A stretch of 64,000 nucleotides of DNA from Dastarcus helophoroides (GCA_028583605.1 CM053327.1:41988059-42052058), one strand, 5' to 3'. Shown: positions 23,082 through 34,219, counted from the first letter of the stretch. Program-made: numbers and translations. Notes: a model not told the origin generated them from the sequence alone.

Positions 23082-24635
23082 TACAGGGTGAGCGAAACTC
23101 GATGTCTCAGCTCTATTATAAGACAAGGAAAATCGATATAAGAAATCGGAAAAAAGGTTCTTAAATTGGATTAAATAAGGTCCATTTTAGGTCAAATGTT
23201 CATATTTTTCCAGATCTGGAAACCAAAGTAATATCATTGAACTTTTTTTTTCAGAAACACCCCCCGTATTTTTGCATATTCAAAAAGAACTAGTTTTTCT
23301 AAACAAATTTTATTTCAAAAAAATTTGTATCTTTTTTGGCTAAAAAGTTATAAGCAATTTTATTGTAAAAATAGAATATTATCAAAAATTCGTAATTACT
23401 TCGATTTAAACAAGTAGCCTTTGGAAATTCAATAAAGCGAAAATCAAAGAATAGGGGCATCTGTCAATCATTGAACTAATAGTTGACAAACATTTTTTGT
23501 TGCCATTTGTCTTTGATAAACGTTCACGTAAATGATATACAGGGTGAGTCTGAAAGAAAGGGCCAACGCTAAACTGGAGATACTAGACGCCAAAATATTG
23601 CGATTGAGCTCAACATGCCTTATACCAATGTGGCTCGTTTAAGAGATACAGGGCGTTCAAAGTTTAAATTTTATTCTGAAAGTTTTTGATAATTAAGAAA
23701 GTTTTGATGCTATAAATTTAATATTTGGGAATTTTATGTTTTTTTGGTGTGGGAATTACGAGTTTTGAATTTATATTGATGTTTCTCCCAGAGGGCGCTA
23801 GTTTCGCATAATAATTTACGTAAATTAAAACATATTTTTTTATCTGTAGAGTTTTACTTAAAACAAGTAGCCAATATAAAAGAACGATCAATTTTACAAA
23901 GAAAAGGTACTCTTGTTTAAGTCGTCTAAAGCCAACGGTTTTTAGGATATTTTCATTTAAAAGTTTCAATGTATTTTTTTATGATTTTTGAATATTGAAT
24001 TTACAGCAGCAAAACTTTCTCAATTATTGAGAAATTTCAGAATAAAATTTAAACTTTGAAGGCCCCGTATCTCTTAAACCAGTCACATTAGTATAAAGCA
24101 TGTTGAGCTCAATCGTAATATTTTAATGTCTAGTATCTCCCCTTTTACATTGGCCCATTCTTTCTGATTCACCCTGTATTATTTATTAGTTTATAGGGAA
24201 TTTCAAAAGAACCCTAGAAGAGCAGGTGAATATTCTCCGAGATACCCAGAACAGGTTATTCCAAATTTAAAAATATTTAATAGATTTGTCTCCAAAAGCT
24301 GTTTGATTAAATCGTTCCAATTGTGCATTTTTAATAATACATTTTTTATAATAAATTTACATAACTTTTGGACGGAAAAAATACCGAATTTTTTTTGTTT
24401 ACAAAATTTGTTTAGAAAAATTAATTCTTTTTAAATGTGGAAAAATATAGGTTTGTTTCTGGAGAAAAAAAGTTCAATGACGTCATTACTTTGGTTTCCA
24501 AATCTGGAAAAATATTCAGATTTAGCTTAAAATGGACCTCATTCAATCCAGAATAAGAATCTCTTTTCAGATTTCTTACACCATCTTTGCTTTTCTCATA
24601 ATAGCGCCGAGACATCGAGTTTCGCTCACCCTGTA
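23082..24635. mobile_element. Outer terminal-inverted-repeat element, ~1.55 kb
   Basis: The left end tacagggtgagcgaaactcg is matched in reverse complement at the right end near 24616-24635. Similarity continues inward for roughly 200 bp with decay (for example tttccagatctggaaaccaa on the left and ttggtttccaaatctggaaa on the right). A second TIR element is nested inside. No transposase was recognised; likely a non-autonomous DNA transposon of unassigned superfamily. Confidence 0.7.
23538..24178. mobile_element. Inner nested terminal-inverted-repeat element, ~640 bp
   Basis: The left end tacagggtgagtctgaaaga mirrors the right end tttctgattcaccctgta. Similarity extends inward past gctcaacatg / catgttgagc and gagatacaggg / cccgtatctc. 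The ends share the TACAGGGTGA word with the outer element, so the two are related. A minus-strand 83-codon frame (23718-23969) lies inside; I recognise no domain in it. Confidence 0.75.
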
Positions 24636-24768
24636 CTGATAAATATTGAGGTTGCAGTCTAGCTTTCTCTGGGGTTTGGTGTTCAAAGTACAAATTTCAG
24701 ATTTAAAGCTATTCAACCTCATAAAATCAAGTTGCAGGGGTACTCACTTTTGGTTTTCCCAATTTACT

Positions 24769-25265
24769 GATATGTGCATTGGAATCGAGTCTTCTGGGCT
24801 TTTCCAGAGAACGACCGCTTGCTAAGTGTTTGTGGTTCATCTGTATGTAGCTTGGCTACCTATGATAAAACACGCATATTGTGGTCTATATTCAAACCTA
24901 ATAGTCGATGCATTAGAATTGAGTCTTCTAGGTTTTTCCATAGGGCGACCCCTTGCTAAGCCTCTGTGGTTCAACTGTTGGTATTTCGGCTACCTAGGAT
25001 TTACAAAACACGCAAATGTAGTCTAGATTTAAACCTGTGTGTGACCTGTGTATTAGAATACTGATCTGTGCATTAGAATCGGGTCTTCTAAGCTTTTCCA
25101 GGGAGCGACCGCTTGTTAAGCGTTTGTGGCTCAACTGTTGGTAGTTAGACCACCTATGATCCACTATATGCGCATACTATAGCCTAGATTGAAAGCTACT
25201 GATCTGTGCATTAGAATCGAGTCTTCTAGGTCTTTCCAGCGAGCGACCCCTTGCTAAGCGTCTGT
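24769..25265 (+). repeat. Four ~140-bp monomers of the ribozyme-repeat body, without the ribozyme
   Basis: Units start with gatctgtgcattagaatcg or a variant near 24769, 24903, 25062 and 25202 (steps 134, 159 and 140 bp). Each continues through cgaccgcttgctaagcg, ctcaactgttggtag and cacctatgatccactat. That order is collinear with the segment following the hammerhead in the ~380-bp monomers (ctgtgcattagaatcc, gcaaccgcttcgctagg, tcaactgttggtagttcagc, ctatgattcactatac). The hammerhead and the rest of the long monomer are missing, so this is a diverged short form of the same family. Confidence 0.7.
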
Positions 25266-25390
25266 GGCTCAACTATTGGTATGTGGCTTCACTATTGGTC
25301 TGTGGCTTAACTATTGGTCTGTGGCTTAACTATTGGTCTGTGGCTCAGCTGATGTACAACTATTGGTCTGTGGCTCAACTGACGTACCAT
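25266..25390 (+). repeat. Short tandem repeat of ctattggtctgtggct
   Basis: About five imperfect copies of a ~20-bp word, apparently slipped from the end of the last 140-bp monomer. Confidence 0.8.
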
Positions 25391-25704
25391 GCACGTGTAG
25401 AGTGTAGTCTAGATTGTATCTTATTTAAAAAACTGCAAATGTTTGAGCTAAAACTGTGTAAGTTGTCAAGAGAATAATCGGTGGCAAAGTGCGAAAACGT
25501 CGTACAACAAAAAACAAACGATTGACCAAGGACAATTCACGCGGAGGTAAAATATATAAGTATTTCGATGAGGGACTCCGAGTAACGGTCGAGTTGATGA
25601 AGGTGGCAAATAAAAAAAAAAAAAAATAGGTAGCCGTCGAAAATTTGGAGACTTCTTAGTTTGTGGTGCCCTCTTTCCATTTTCATATGAACTACTTGAC
25701 TGGA
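25391..25704. other. Intronic spacer, nothing recognised
   Basis: Includes a poly-A run at about 25612-25626. The 84-codon minus-strand frame at 25466-25720 shows no recognisable domain. Confidence 0.45.
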
Positions 25705-25879
25705 TGCAAGAAGAATGCAACCTAGACTACAAATTCATGCAGCCCTCCAGGTGGCGTGTATAGTGAATCATAGGTAGCTGAACTACCAACTGTTGAAACA
25801 CTGCCACCTAGCGAAGAGGTTGCTCTCTAGGAGAGTTCCCAGAAGACAAGGATTCTATAATGCACAGACCAATAGGTTT

Positions 25880-25980
25880 GAACGTTTATTAGATTCGAAG
25901 TTTGGAAACCAAATACCGGTTTCGATCTTGTTAGATCTCGTCAGTTTGGTATATCCAACTCGAATGCTAATAAATGTTCC
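25880..25980 (-). ncRNA. Type I hammerhead ribozyme, copy 1
   Basis: On the minus strand: a long helix I 5' arm ending CCAAA, core CUGACGA, stem II GAUCU-AACA-AGAUC, core GAAA, helix III from the palindrome ACCGGU (A15.1 to U16.1), A17, then UUUGG pairing with CCAAA and a long bulged outer helix I (aacatttattag against ctaataaacgtt). The predicted cleavage triplet is GUA, with the cut between 25914 and 25913. All core positions required by the CUGANGA...GAAA consensus are present. Confidence 0.8.
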
Positions 25981-26260
25981 GACAAGTAAGTACTAAAACA
26001 ATCACAGGCGTCAAGCGAGTGACTCTTTAGTACTACCACCTATTGGTCCATAGAGAAACTATGGCCATCGCCAACAATGTCGTATGCAAGAAGAATGCCA
26101 CCTAGACTACAAATTCATGCAGCCCTCCAGGCGGCGTGTATAGTGAATCATAGGTAGCTGAACTACCAACGGTTGGAACACTGCCACCTAGCGAAGCGGT
26201 TGCTCTCTAGGAGAGTTCCCAGAAGACAAGGATTCTATAATGCACAGACCAATAGGTTTT

Positions 26261-26361
26261 GAACATTTATTAGATTCGAAGTTTGGAAACCAAATACCGG
26301 TTTCGATCTTGTTAGATCTCGTCAGTTTGGTATATCCAACTCGAATGCTAATAAATGTTCC
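26261..26361 (-). ncRNA. Type I hammerhead ribozyme, copy 2
   Basis: Same architecture as copy 1 with an intact core, ACCGGU at 26296-26301 and predicted cleavage between 26295 and 26294. Only isolated substitutions outside the core separate it from copy 1. Confidence 0.8.
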
Positions 26362-26640
26362 GACAAGCAAGTACTAAAACAATCACAGGCGTCAAGCGAG
26401 TGACTCTTTAGTACTACCACCTATTGGTCCATAGAGAAACTATGGCCATCGCCAACAATGTCGTATGCAAGAAGAATGCAACCTAGACTACAAATTCATG
26501 CAGCCTTCCAGGTGGCGTGTATAGTGAATCATAGGTAGCTGAACTACCAACTGTTGAAACACTGCCACCTAGCGAAGCGGTTGCTCTCTAGGAGAGTTCC
26601 CAGAAGACAAGGATTCTATAATGCACAGACCAATAGGTTT

Positions 26641-26716
26641 GAACGTTTATTAGATTCGAAGTTTGGAAACCAAATACTGGTTTCGATCTTGTTAGATCTC
26701 GTCAGTTTGGTATATC
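26641..26716 (-). ncRNA. Hammerhead ribozyme, copy 3, truncated outer helix I
   Basis: Core CUGACGA, stem II and GAAA are intact. Helix III reads ACCAGU instead of ACCGGU, leaving A-U and C-G pairs around a CA loop. The 5' arm of helix I is lost after AUAUACCAAA, where the array ends, so only the five inner base pairs of helix I remain. Confidence 0.65.
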
Positions 26717-27467
26717 TGACTGGATATTTTAAAGACCTTCGACAGCTTCGTCAGCTTCAGATATATAAAAAAAAATGTACACAGTTCTCTTCTTTATATT
26801 TCTGAGAATACAACATTCTCGTAAATTTCCTGAGAATACCACATTCTTGCAAGTAATCAGAAGTCAAAAGAAATCCTTTGAATGAAATCACGGACCTCAC
26901 ATTATTTAGTCGATCATCGTGAAGGGTTCAAATGCTAACAATACGATACGATTCGAAGTTATCTTGGACCGAATACTGATGACGAGCTAACTTGTATAAA
27001 TGGGAAATATTATCGAAATCAACCAATCTCCTCTCAGTTACTTCAACGTTTCAAGAAAGGAAATCATATCAACAAAGCGTCAGCTTTGTGTTAAGGGGGG
27101 ATAACTTTGGAAAGAGCAGCAGATCACCCTGAAAACAAACAGAGGAAACCCTTAAAATCCAAAGGATGTAAATTGAGGTCTGGAAGAAAAGACAGACGGT
27201 TGCGGTCCTTTTTAGTTTATCTCTGTTCGTGGTTGGTGTCTATCGAAAATTCATTTAGGTTTACGGAAGCTTCCCTCTGACTATATCAGAGATTGGATTA
27301 TTTTTTATTTTTGTTTTTCCAACTTTTCGCATTGCTAGGTTGGTCGGAAAGAATTTTCTTTTTTTTAATAAAAATGGAAGGCGATTTTCTTTTAGTGAAA
27401 TAAAATTATGATTCATTATGCTTAAATAGCAATTTTTATTCAATTAAATGTTGTCCATTCTGATCCA
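26717..27467. other. Intronic sequence between arrays, no gene
   Basis: No recognisable coding or RNA feature. A pair of similar words (ctgagaatacaacattctcg / ctgagaataccacattcttg) lies near 26802-26850. Confidence 0.45.
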
Positions 27468-30467
27468 GTACCTCTTTCGAACCTTCAAACTGTCGAGCTT
27501 TCAACTTTCGAATTTTGAACTTTCGAACTTTTCAACTTTTCGATATTTCGCCCCTAAAACACTTCGACATTCTTACTTTTCAAGCTGCGATTTTTCGAAC
27601 TTTCGGACCATCAAATTTCGAACTCCTCATCTTTTAAATTTCTAATATTTCGATCCTTCAAACTGTCGAGCTTTCAACTTTCGAATTTTGAACTTTCAAA
27701 CTTTTCGATATTTCGACCCTAAAACACTTCGACATTCTTACTTTTCAAGCTGCGATTTTTCGAACTTTCGGACCATCAAATTTCGAACTCCTCATCTTTT
27801 AAATTTCTAATATTTCGAACCTTCAAACTGTCGAGCTTTCAACTTTCGAATTTTGAACTTTCAAACTTTTCAACTTTTCGATATTTCGACGCTAAAACAC
27901 TTCGACATTCTTACTTTTCAAGCTGCAATTTTTCAAATTTCCGGACCATCAAATTTTGAAGTTTCAAACTTTTCAACTTTTCGATATTTCGACCCTAAAA
28001 CAATTCGACATTCTTACTTTTCAAGCTGCGATTTTTCGAACTTCCGGACCATCAAATTTCGAACTCCTCATCTTTTAAATTTCTAATATTTCGATCCTTC
28101 AAACTGTCGAGCTTTCAACTTTCGAATTTTCAACTTTCGAACTTTTCAACTTTTCGATATTTCGCCCCTAAAACACTTCGACATTCTTACTTTTCAAGCT
28201 GCGATTTTTCGAACTTCGGACCGTCAAATTTCGAACTCCTCATCTTTTAAATTTCCAATATTTCGAACCTTCAAACTGTCGAGCTTTCAACTTTCGAATT
28301 TTGAACTTTCAAACTTTTCAACTTTTCGATATTTCGACGCTAAAACACTTCGACATTCTTACTTTCCAACCTGCAATTTTTCAAATTTCCGGACCATCAA
28401 ATTTTGAACTTTTCAGCTTTTAAATTTCCAATGTTTCGAACCTTCAAACTATCGGGCTTTCAACTTTCGAATTTTCGACTTTTCGATTTTTTCAACTTTT
28501 CGATATTTCGCCCCTAAAACATTTCGACATTCTTACTTTTCAAGCTGCGATTTTTCGAACTTTCGGACCATCAAATTTCGAACTCCTCATCTTTTAAATT
28601 TTTAATATTTCGAATCTTCAAATTGTCGAGCTTTCAACTTTCGAATTTTCAACTTTCGAACTTTTCAACTTTTCGATATTTCGCCCCTAAAACACTTCGA
28701 CATTCTTACTTTTCAAGCTGAAATTTTTCAAATTTCCGGACCATCAAATTTTGAACTTTCAAACTTTTCAACTTTTCGATATTTCGACCCTAAAACACTT
28801 CGACATTCTTACTTTTCAAGCTGCGATTTTTCAAACTTCCGGACCATTAAATTTCGAACTCTTCTTTTTTTAAATTTTTAATATTTCGAACCTTCAAACT
28901 GTCGAGCTTTCAACTTTCGAATTTTGAACTTTCAAACTTTTCAACTTTTCGATATTTCGCCCCTAAAACACTTCGACATTCTTACTTTTCAAGCTGCGAT
29001 TTTTCGAACTTCCGGACCATCAAATTTCGAACTCTTCATCTTTTAAATTTTTAATATTTGGAATCTTCAAATTGTCGAGTTTTCAACTTTCGAATTTTGA
29101 ACTTTCAAACTTTTCAACTTTTCGATATTTCGACCCTAAAACACTTCGACATTCTTACTTTTCAAGCTGAAATTTTTCAAATTTCCGGACCATCAAATTT
29201 TGAACTTTCAAACTTTTCAACTTTTCGATATTTCGGCCCTAAAACAATTCGACATTCTTACTTTTCAAGCTGCGATTTTTCGAACTTTCGGACCATCAAA
29301 TTTCGAACTCCTCACCTTTTAAATTTCTAACATTTCAAACCTTCAAACTGTCGAGCTTTCAACTTTCGAATTTTCAACTTTCGAACTTTTCAACTTTTCG
29401 ATATTTCGCCCCTAAAACACTTCGACATTCTTACTTTTCAAGCGGCGATTTTTCGAACTTTCGGACCATCAAATTTCGAGCTACTCATCTTTTAAATTTC
29501 CAATGTTTCGAACCTTCAAACTATCGGGCTTTCAACTTTCGAATTTTCGACTTTTCGATTTTTTCAACTTTTCGATATTTCGCCCCTAAAACATTTCGAC
29601 ATTCTTACTTTTCAAGCTGCGATTTTTCGAACTTTCGGACCATCAAATTTCGAACTCCATATCTTTTAAATTTCTAATATTTCGAACCTTCAAACTGTCG
29701 AGCTTTCAACTTTCGAATTTTGAACTTTCAAACTTTTCAACTTTTCGATATTTCGCCCCTAAAATATTTCGACATTCTTACTTTTCAAGCTGCGATTTTT
29801 CGAACTTCCGGACCATCAAATTTCGAACTCCTCATCTTTTAAATTTCTAATATTTCGAACCTTCAAACTGTCGAGCTTTCAACTTTCGAATTTTCAACTT
29901 TCGAACTATTCAACTTTTCGATATTTCGCCCCTAAAACACTTCGACATTCTTACTTTTCAAGCTGCGATTTTTCGAACTTTCGGACCATCAAATTTCGAA
30001 CTACACATCTTTTAAATTTCCAATATTTCGAATCTTCAAACTCTCGAGCTTTCTTTCAACTTTCGAATTTTCAACTTTCGAACTTTTCAACTTTTCGATA
30101 TTTCGCCCCTAAAACACTTCGACATTCTTACTTTTCAAGCTGCGATTTTTCGAACTTCCGGACCATCAAATTTCGAACTCTTCATCTTTTAAATTTTTAA
30201 TATTTCGAACCTTCAAACTATCGAGCTTTCAACTTTCGAATTTTGAACTTTCAAACTTTTCAACTTTTCGATATTTCGACGCTAAAACACTTCGACATTC
30301 CTACTTTCCAACCTGCAATTTTTCAAATTTCCGGACCATCAAATTTTGAACTTTTCAACTTTTAAATTTCCAACCTTTCGAACCTTCAAACTATCGGGCT
30401 TTCAACTTTCGAATTTTCAACTTTTCGATCTTTTCAACTTTTCGATATTTCGCCCCTAAAACATTTC
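27468..30467 (+). repeat. 18-copy ~173-bp satellite
   Basis: The anchor cttcgacattcttactttc or a variant recurs from about 27567 to 30294. Fourteen of the seventeen steps are 164-183 bp. The other three are shortened to ~94-105 bp (27904-28009, 28708-28802 and 29148-29250) by loss of the same interior part. The unit is a chain of faux-repeats (ctttcgaactttcgg, caaactgtcgagctttcaac). Short open frames in it are repeat artefacts. Confidence 0.9.
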
Positions 30468-31345
30468 TGGAAGAAGCGTGATTCTACGCTCACAAAATGT
30501 TTGTTCTTTGCTGGCAAAAAACTGATCCAAGTGATTTTTGACCTCCCCCATTAAATTTAATACCATCTTAAAATTCTTGTAGAAACCTAAACAAATGATA
30601 ATCGGAAGGTGCCAGGTCTGGAGAGTATGGTGGCAGTATATCCAATCCAAACTCTAGAGTGGTCAAACTTGTGTATATGGTTTGGCATTATCCTGTTGGA
30701 ACACTATACCTTTCTTGTTGACCAATTCTGGCCTTTTTTATTTAAGTGAATCATTCAATATGTCCAACTGATCGCAGTACACTTCAAAATTGATTGTTGT
30801 GTTGCTCGGTAGAAGTTCAAATTAAACAAGTCCTTTGAAATCCCACCAAACTGATAGCACAACCGTTTTTTGATGAATATTGGCTTTCAAAGTGCTTTGA
30901 GTCGGTTCACTTTTTTCTACCCCAGGATCTTTTGCGCTCATATTGTTGTAGACAACCCTTTTTTCGCCCCCAAGCTTCAAAAGTGGATCATTTTTGTGAC
31001 GTTTGAAAAGTATATCGCATACGTCAATGCAACAGCACAATTTTTTTTGCGTAAGATGATGAACCCATATGTCGAGCTTTGAGATTAAACCTAACCCTTT
31101 TAAATGATCGTGAACGGTCGAATTTGATCAATTTAATCTAGCCTAATCACTCGTGAGATCGCTAAGAGATCGCCTTAGCCTTTGCCGGTTTGAGACCGCT
31201 GAGAGATCGCCTTAGCCTTTACCGGTTTGAACCAATGAATGCCTTTACTATGTCTTCATCAGCTGGTTAGCTGATCTTCCTGAACATGGTGCATCTTCGA
31301 GATCAAAATTGTCGAAGTTTTGGCACTGGTAACACATCTTTTGCG
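30468..31345 (-). pseudogene. Degenerate mariner transposase
   Basis: Read on the minus strand across several frames, mariner landmarks appear in correct order. A weak N-terminal trace (PADEDIVKAF) is followed by HLKGLGLISKLDIWV (end of the helix-turn-helix half), then IDVCDILFKRHKNDPLLK and VVYNN (the first catalytic Asp box, here GGEK instead of GDEK). After these come SVWWDFKGLV, VFQQDNAKPYTQV (second Asp), PPYSPDLAPSDYHLF (third Asp region) and VKNHLDQFFASKEQ near the C terminus. Stops and frameshifts throughout, and the altered first Asp, mean it is inactive. A ~35-bp tandem duplication containing gagatcgccttagccttt lies at about 31160-31230. It abuts the end of the 173-bp satellite. Confidence 0.85.
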
Positions 31346-31670
31346 TGCACATCAGATAATTTTTTTTTTGCTTGAACAGCATTTTTACCTTTTCTATAGT
31401 AAAAAAGTAAACTATGTTGAAAATGCTGCTTTTTACTTTCCATATTTAAAAGTGTATCAACCAAAAACTACTGCGCAGCATCAGTCGAAATTTTTCACAA
31501 GCAAGCCTTGCTATGTCAGCTATCAAAATGCATACCATTATAGGGCATAAGTGTGAGGTTGGTTGCAAAAAAATACAATTAAGTCCTCTGTTGAAAGAAA
31601 AAAACGAAATCACTTTCCGAACAACCCATCAAAATTCAACAATAATTGAAGTAGTTGTAAGACAGTACAG
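31346..31670. other. Short unique segment between mariner and the GAA block
   Basis: No coding or RNA feature recognised. The first codons of the long frame beginning 31513 lie here, but that frame runs straight into microsatellite. Confidence 0.4.
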
Positions 31671-32230
31671 ACTCATAATACAGGAGGGAAAATCCGAGGA
31701 AAAGGTAATGTCGACAGCCACGGAATATCCGACTCAGGAATTTAAGAGAATCGTTTGGATGCAGCAGTGCAGAACTATTCAGAGCGACGGCCAACAAAGT
31801 TCATATAGCCATGATGGTTATCAACCTTTGATAGCAGATGGAACCCGAAGAAAAAGAAGAAGAAGAAGAATGAGAAGAAGAATGAGAAGAATGAGAAGAA
31901 GAAGAAGAATGAGAAGAAGAAGAAGAAGAAGAAGAATGAGAAGAAGAAGAATGAGAAGAAGAAGAAGAATGAGAAGAAGTAGAAGAAGAAGAATGAGAAG
32001 AAGAAGAAGAAGAAGAATGAGAAGAAGAAGAAGAAGAATGAGAAGAAGAAGAAGAATGAGAAGAAGAAGAATGAGAAGAAGAAGAAGAATGAGAAGAAGA
32101 AGAATGAGAAGAAGAAGAATGAGAATGAGAAGAAGAAGAAGAAGAAGAAGAAGAATGAGAAGAAAAAGAAGGGGACTAAAAAGAAGAAGAAGAGGACAAT
32201 ATAGGCGTTTTTTCTTTCGAATGTTGACAG
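31671..32230 (+). repeat. Direct repeat unit 1 with GAAGAAGAATGA microsatellite
   Basis: Begins actcataatacaggagggaa, runs ~170 bp of unique-looking sequence to gcagatggaacccgaag, then a GAA/GAATGA purine array (about 31850-32165), then the tail ggggactaaaaagaag to ttcgaatgttgacag. The same order is repeated in unit 2. The long Arg- and Phe-rich frames are microsatellite readings. Confidence 0.85.
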
Positions 32231-33600
32231 ACTCATAATACAGGAGGGAAAATCCGAGGAAAAGGTAATGTCGACAGCCACGGAATATCCTGACTCAGGA
32301 ATTTAAGAGAATGGTTTGGATGCAGCAGTGCAGAACTATTCAGAGCGACGGCCAACAAAGTTCTAATAGCCATGATGGTTATCAACCTTCGATAGCAGAT
32401 GGAACCCGAAGAAAAAAAAAGAAGAAGAAGAAGAATGAGAAGAAGAAGAAGAAGAAGAATGAGAAGAAGAAGAAGAAGAAGAAGAAGAATGAGAAGAAGA
32501 AGAATGAGAAGAAGAAGAATGAGAAGAGGAAGAATGAGAAGAAGAAGAAGAATGAGAAGAAGAATGAGAAGAAGAATGAGAAGAAGAATGAGAAGAAGAA
32601 GAATGAGAAGAAGAATGAGAAGAAGAATGAGAAGAAGAAGAATGAGAAGAAGAAGAAGAATGAGAAGAAGAATGAGAAGAAGAATGAGAAGAAGAAGAAG
32701 AAGAATGAGAAGAAGAAGAAGAATGAGAAGAAGAAAAATGAGAAGAAGAAGAAGAATGAGAAGAAGAAGAAGAATGAGAAGAAGAAGAAGAATGAGAAGA
32801 AGAAGAAGAAGAATGAGGAGAAGAAGAAGAATGAGAAGAAGAAGAAGAATGAGAAGAAGAAGAAGAATGAGAAGAAGAAGAAGAATGAGAAGAAGAAGAA
32901 GAATGAGAAGAAGAAGAAGAATGAGAAGAAGAATGAGAAGAAGAAGAATGAGAAGAGGAAGAATGAGAAGAGGAAAAATGAGAAGAAGAAGAAGAATGAG
33001 AAGAAGAAGAAGAATGAGAAGAAGAATGAGAAGAAGAATGAGAAGAAGAAGAATGAGAAGAAGAATGAGAAGAAGAATGAGAAGAGGAAGAATGAGAAGA
33101 GGAAGAATGAGAAGAGGAAGAATGAGAAGAAGAAGAAGAATGAGAAGAAGAAGAAGAATGAGAAGAAGAATGAGAAGAAGAAGAAGAAGAAGAAGAATGA
33201 GAAGAAGAATGAGAAGAAGAATGAGAAGAAGAAGAAGAATGAGAAGAAGAAGAAGAATGAGAAGAAGAAGAATGAGAAGAAGAAGAATGAGAAGAAGAAG
33301 AAGCAGAAGAAGAATGAGAAGAAGAAGAAGAAGAAGCAGAAGCAGAAGAAGAAGCAGAAGAAGAAGAAGAATGAGAAGAAGAAGAATGAGAAGAAGAAGA
33401 ATGAGAAGAAGAAGAAGAAGAATGAGAAGAAGAAGAAGAATGAGAAGAAGAAGAAGCAGAAGAAGAAGAAGCAGAAGAAGAAGCAGAAGAAGAAGCAGAA
33501 GAAGAAGAAGAAGAAGAAGAATGAGAAGAAAAAGAAGGGGACTAAAAAGAAGAAGAAGAAGAGGACAATATAGGCGTTTTTTCTTTCGAATGTTGACAGC
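32231..33600 (+). repeat. Direct repeat unit 2 with a 1.1-kb GAAGAATGA array
   Basis: Same head and tail as 31671-32230 but with the purine array grown to about 32408-33540. The difference in size (560 against 1370 bp) is all in the microsatellite. The array is nearly pure purine on the + strand, the second such tract in the window. Confidence 0.9.
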
Positions 33601-34219
33601 CATATGCCTTTAAGATAAACAGAATCATTTGAAAGGCAAACTATTTCAATCTTCTCATAAGCAAAGCTCATTTTTTATTGCTTGTCTTATGTAGATTTTC
33701 CTCTATATTAATAACTCTCTACTTTGAGCCAAATGCTAGATATATGTTTTTTCTGATTTTACTTTTGGTTAAATAGTTGTGTTTCTTAATTCCAACATAG
33801 ATTGACCTAAATGTTTTTCCCATGTAGATCTCATAATTGGGTATTTGTATAGTTTGGGCTTGTCTGAGTTCACCACCTCTAGCTTATTTTGCAAATCGTT
33901 TTGATACTCGACGTGACTCTTAAAAAATTAACGTAGTTCATTATCTGCAATCTACCATCTTGAAACAGAAGGATCAAAAGAATGGAATCGTTTTAGAAAT
34001 AACCGGGTTTTTATTATTTCGGAAATTAAAATTAATAACTATTAACATCTGCTGCGCAATTACCAATAATTTATCAACTACTTCATGACTAAAACCAGTA
34101 ATTGGTACCATCTGTTGGTTTATGCAATTTTTTCGTACATTATACTTGTAATTAATATTTACAAATTGATGGCAAATTATAATCGAGCAATAAATTAAAT
34201 ATAGGCTTCTTTGTTACAG
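33601..34219 (+). other. 3' intronic sequence leading to the noc acceptor
   Basis: Non-repetitive AT-rich sequence ending in the splice acceptor ttctttgttacag. No other feature recognised. Confidence 0.5.

Larger units (their letters stand above)
25705..26716 (-). repeat. Tandem array of ~380-bp hammerhead monomers (retrozyme-like)
   Basis: Three units begin with tgcaagaagaatgc(a/c)acc at 25705, 26084 and 26466 (steps 379 and 382 bp). The third stops at 26716, where the sequence leaves the family. Each contains, on the minus strand, a hammerhead ribozyme within its last ~100 bp. Tandem monomers each carrying a type I hammerhead with a minimal helix III is the genomic form described for metazoan retrozymes, whose transcripts self-cleave into monomer RNAs that can be circularised. 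The array is antisense to noc. Confidence 0.75.
18909..34219 (+). other. noc: Intron 1 of noc, 15.3 kb, repeat-filled
   Basis: Donor GTAAGT at 18909; acceptor after a pyrimidine-rich run, ttctttgttacag, ending 34219. Most of the intron is repeats: a ~150-bp duplication, 3 x ~727 bp, nested TIR elements, a ribozyme-bearing ~380-bp array, an 18-copy satellite, a mariner fossil and GAA-rich expansions. The two least repetitive parts are 18915-19990 and 33600-34219. These are the likeliest places for intronic regulatory sequence, but I recognise no specific element there. Confidence 0.8.

Noticed and set aside
31513..33671. Long Arg-, Lys-Asn-Glu-, Leu-Ile- and Phe-Ser-rich frames on both strands
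   Set aside because: All derive from the GAAGAATGA microsatellite; each frame of the array is open, so openness carries no information.
34211..34219. Start of the noc exon 2 frame at 34211
   Set aside because: The sequence before 34220 is a splice acceptor (pyrimidine run then CAG), and the conserved family N terminus is found at 18846-18908.
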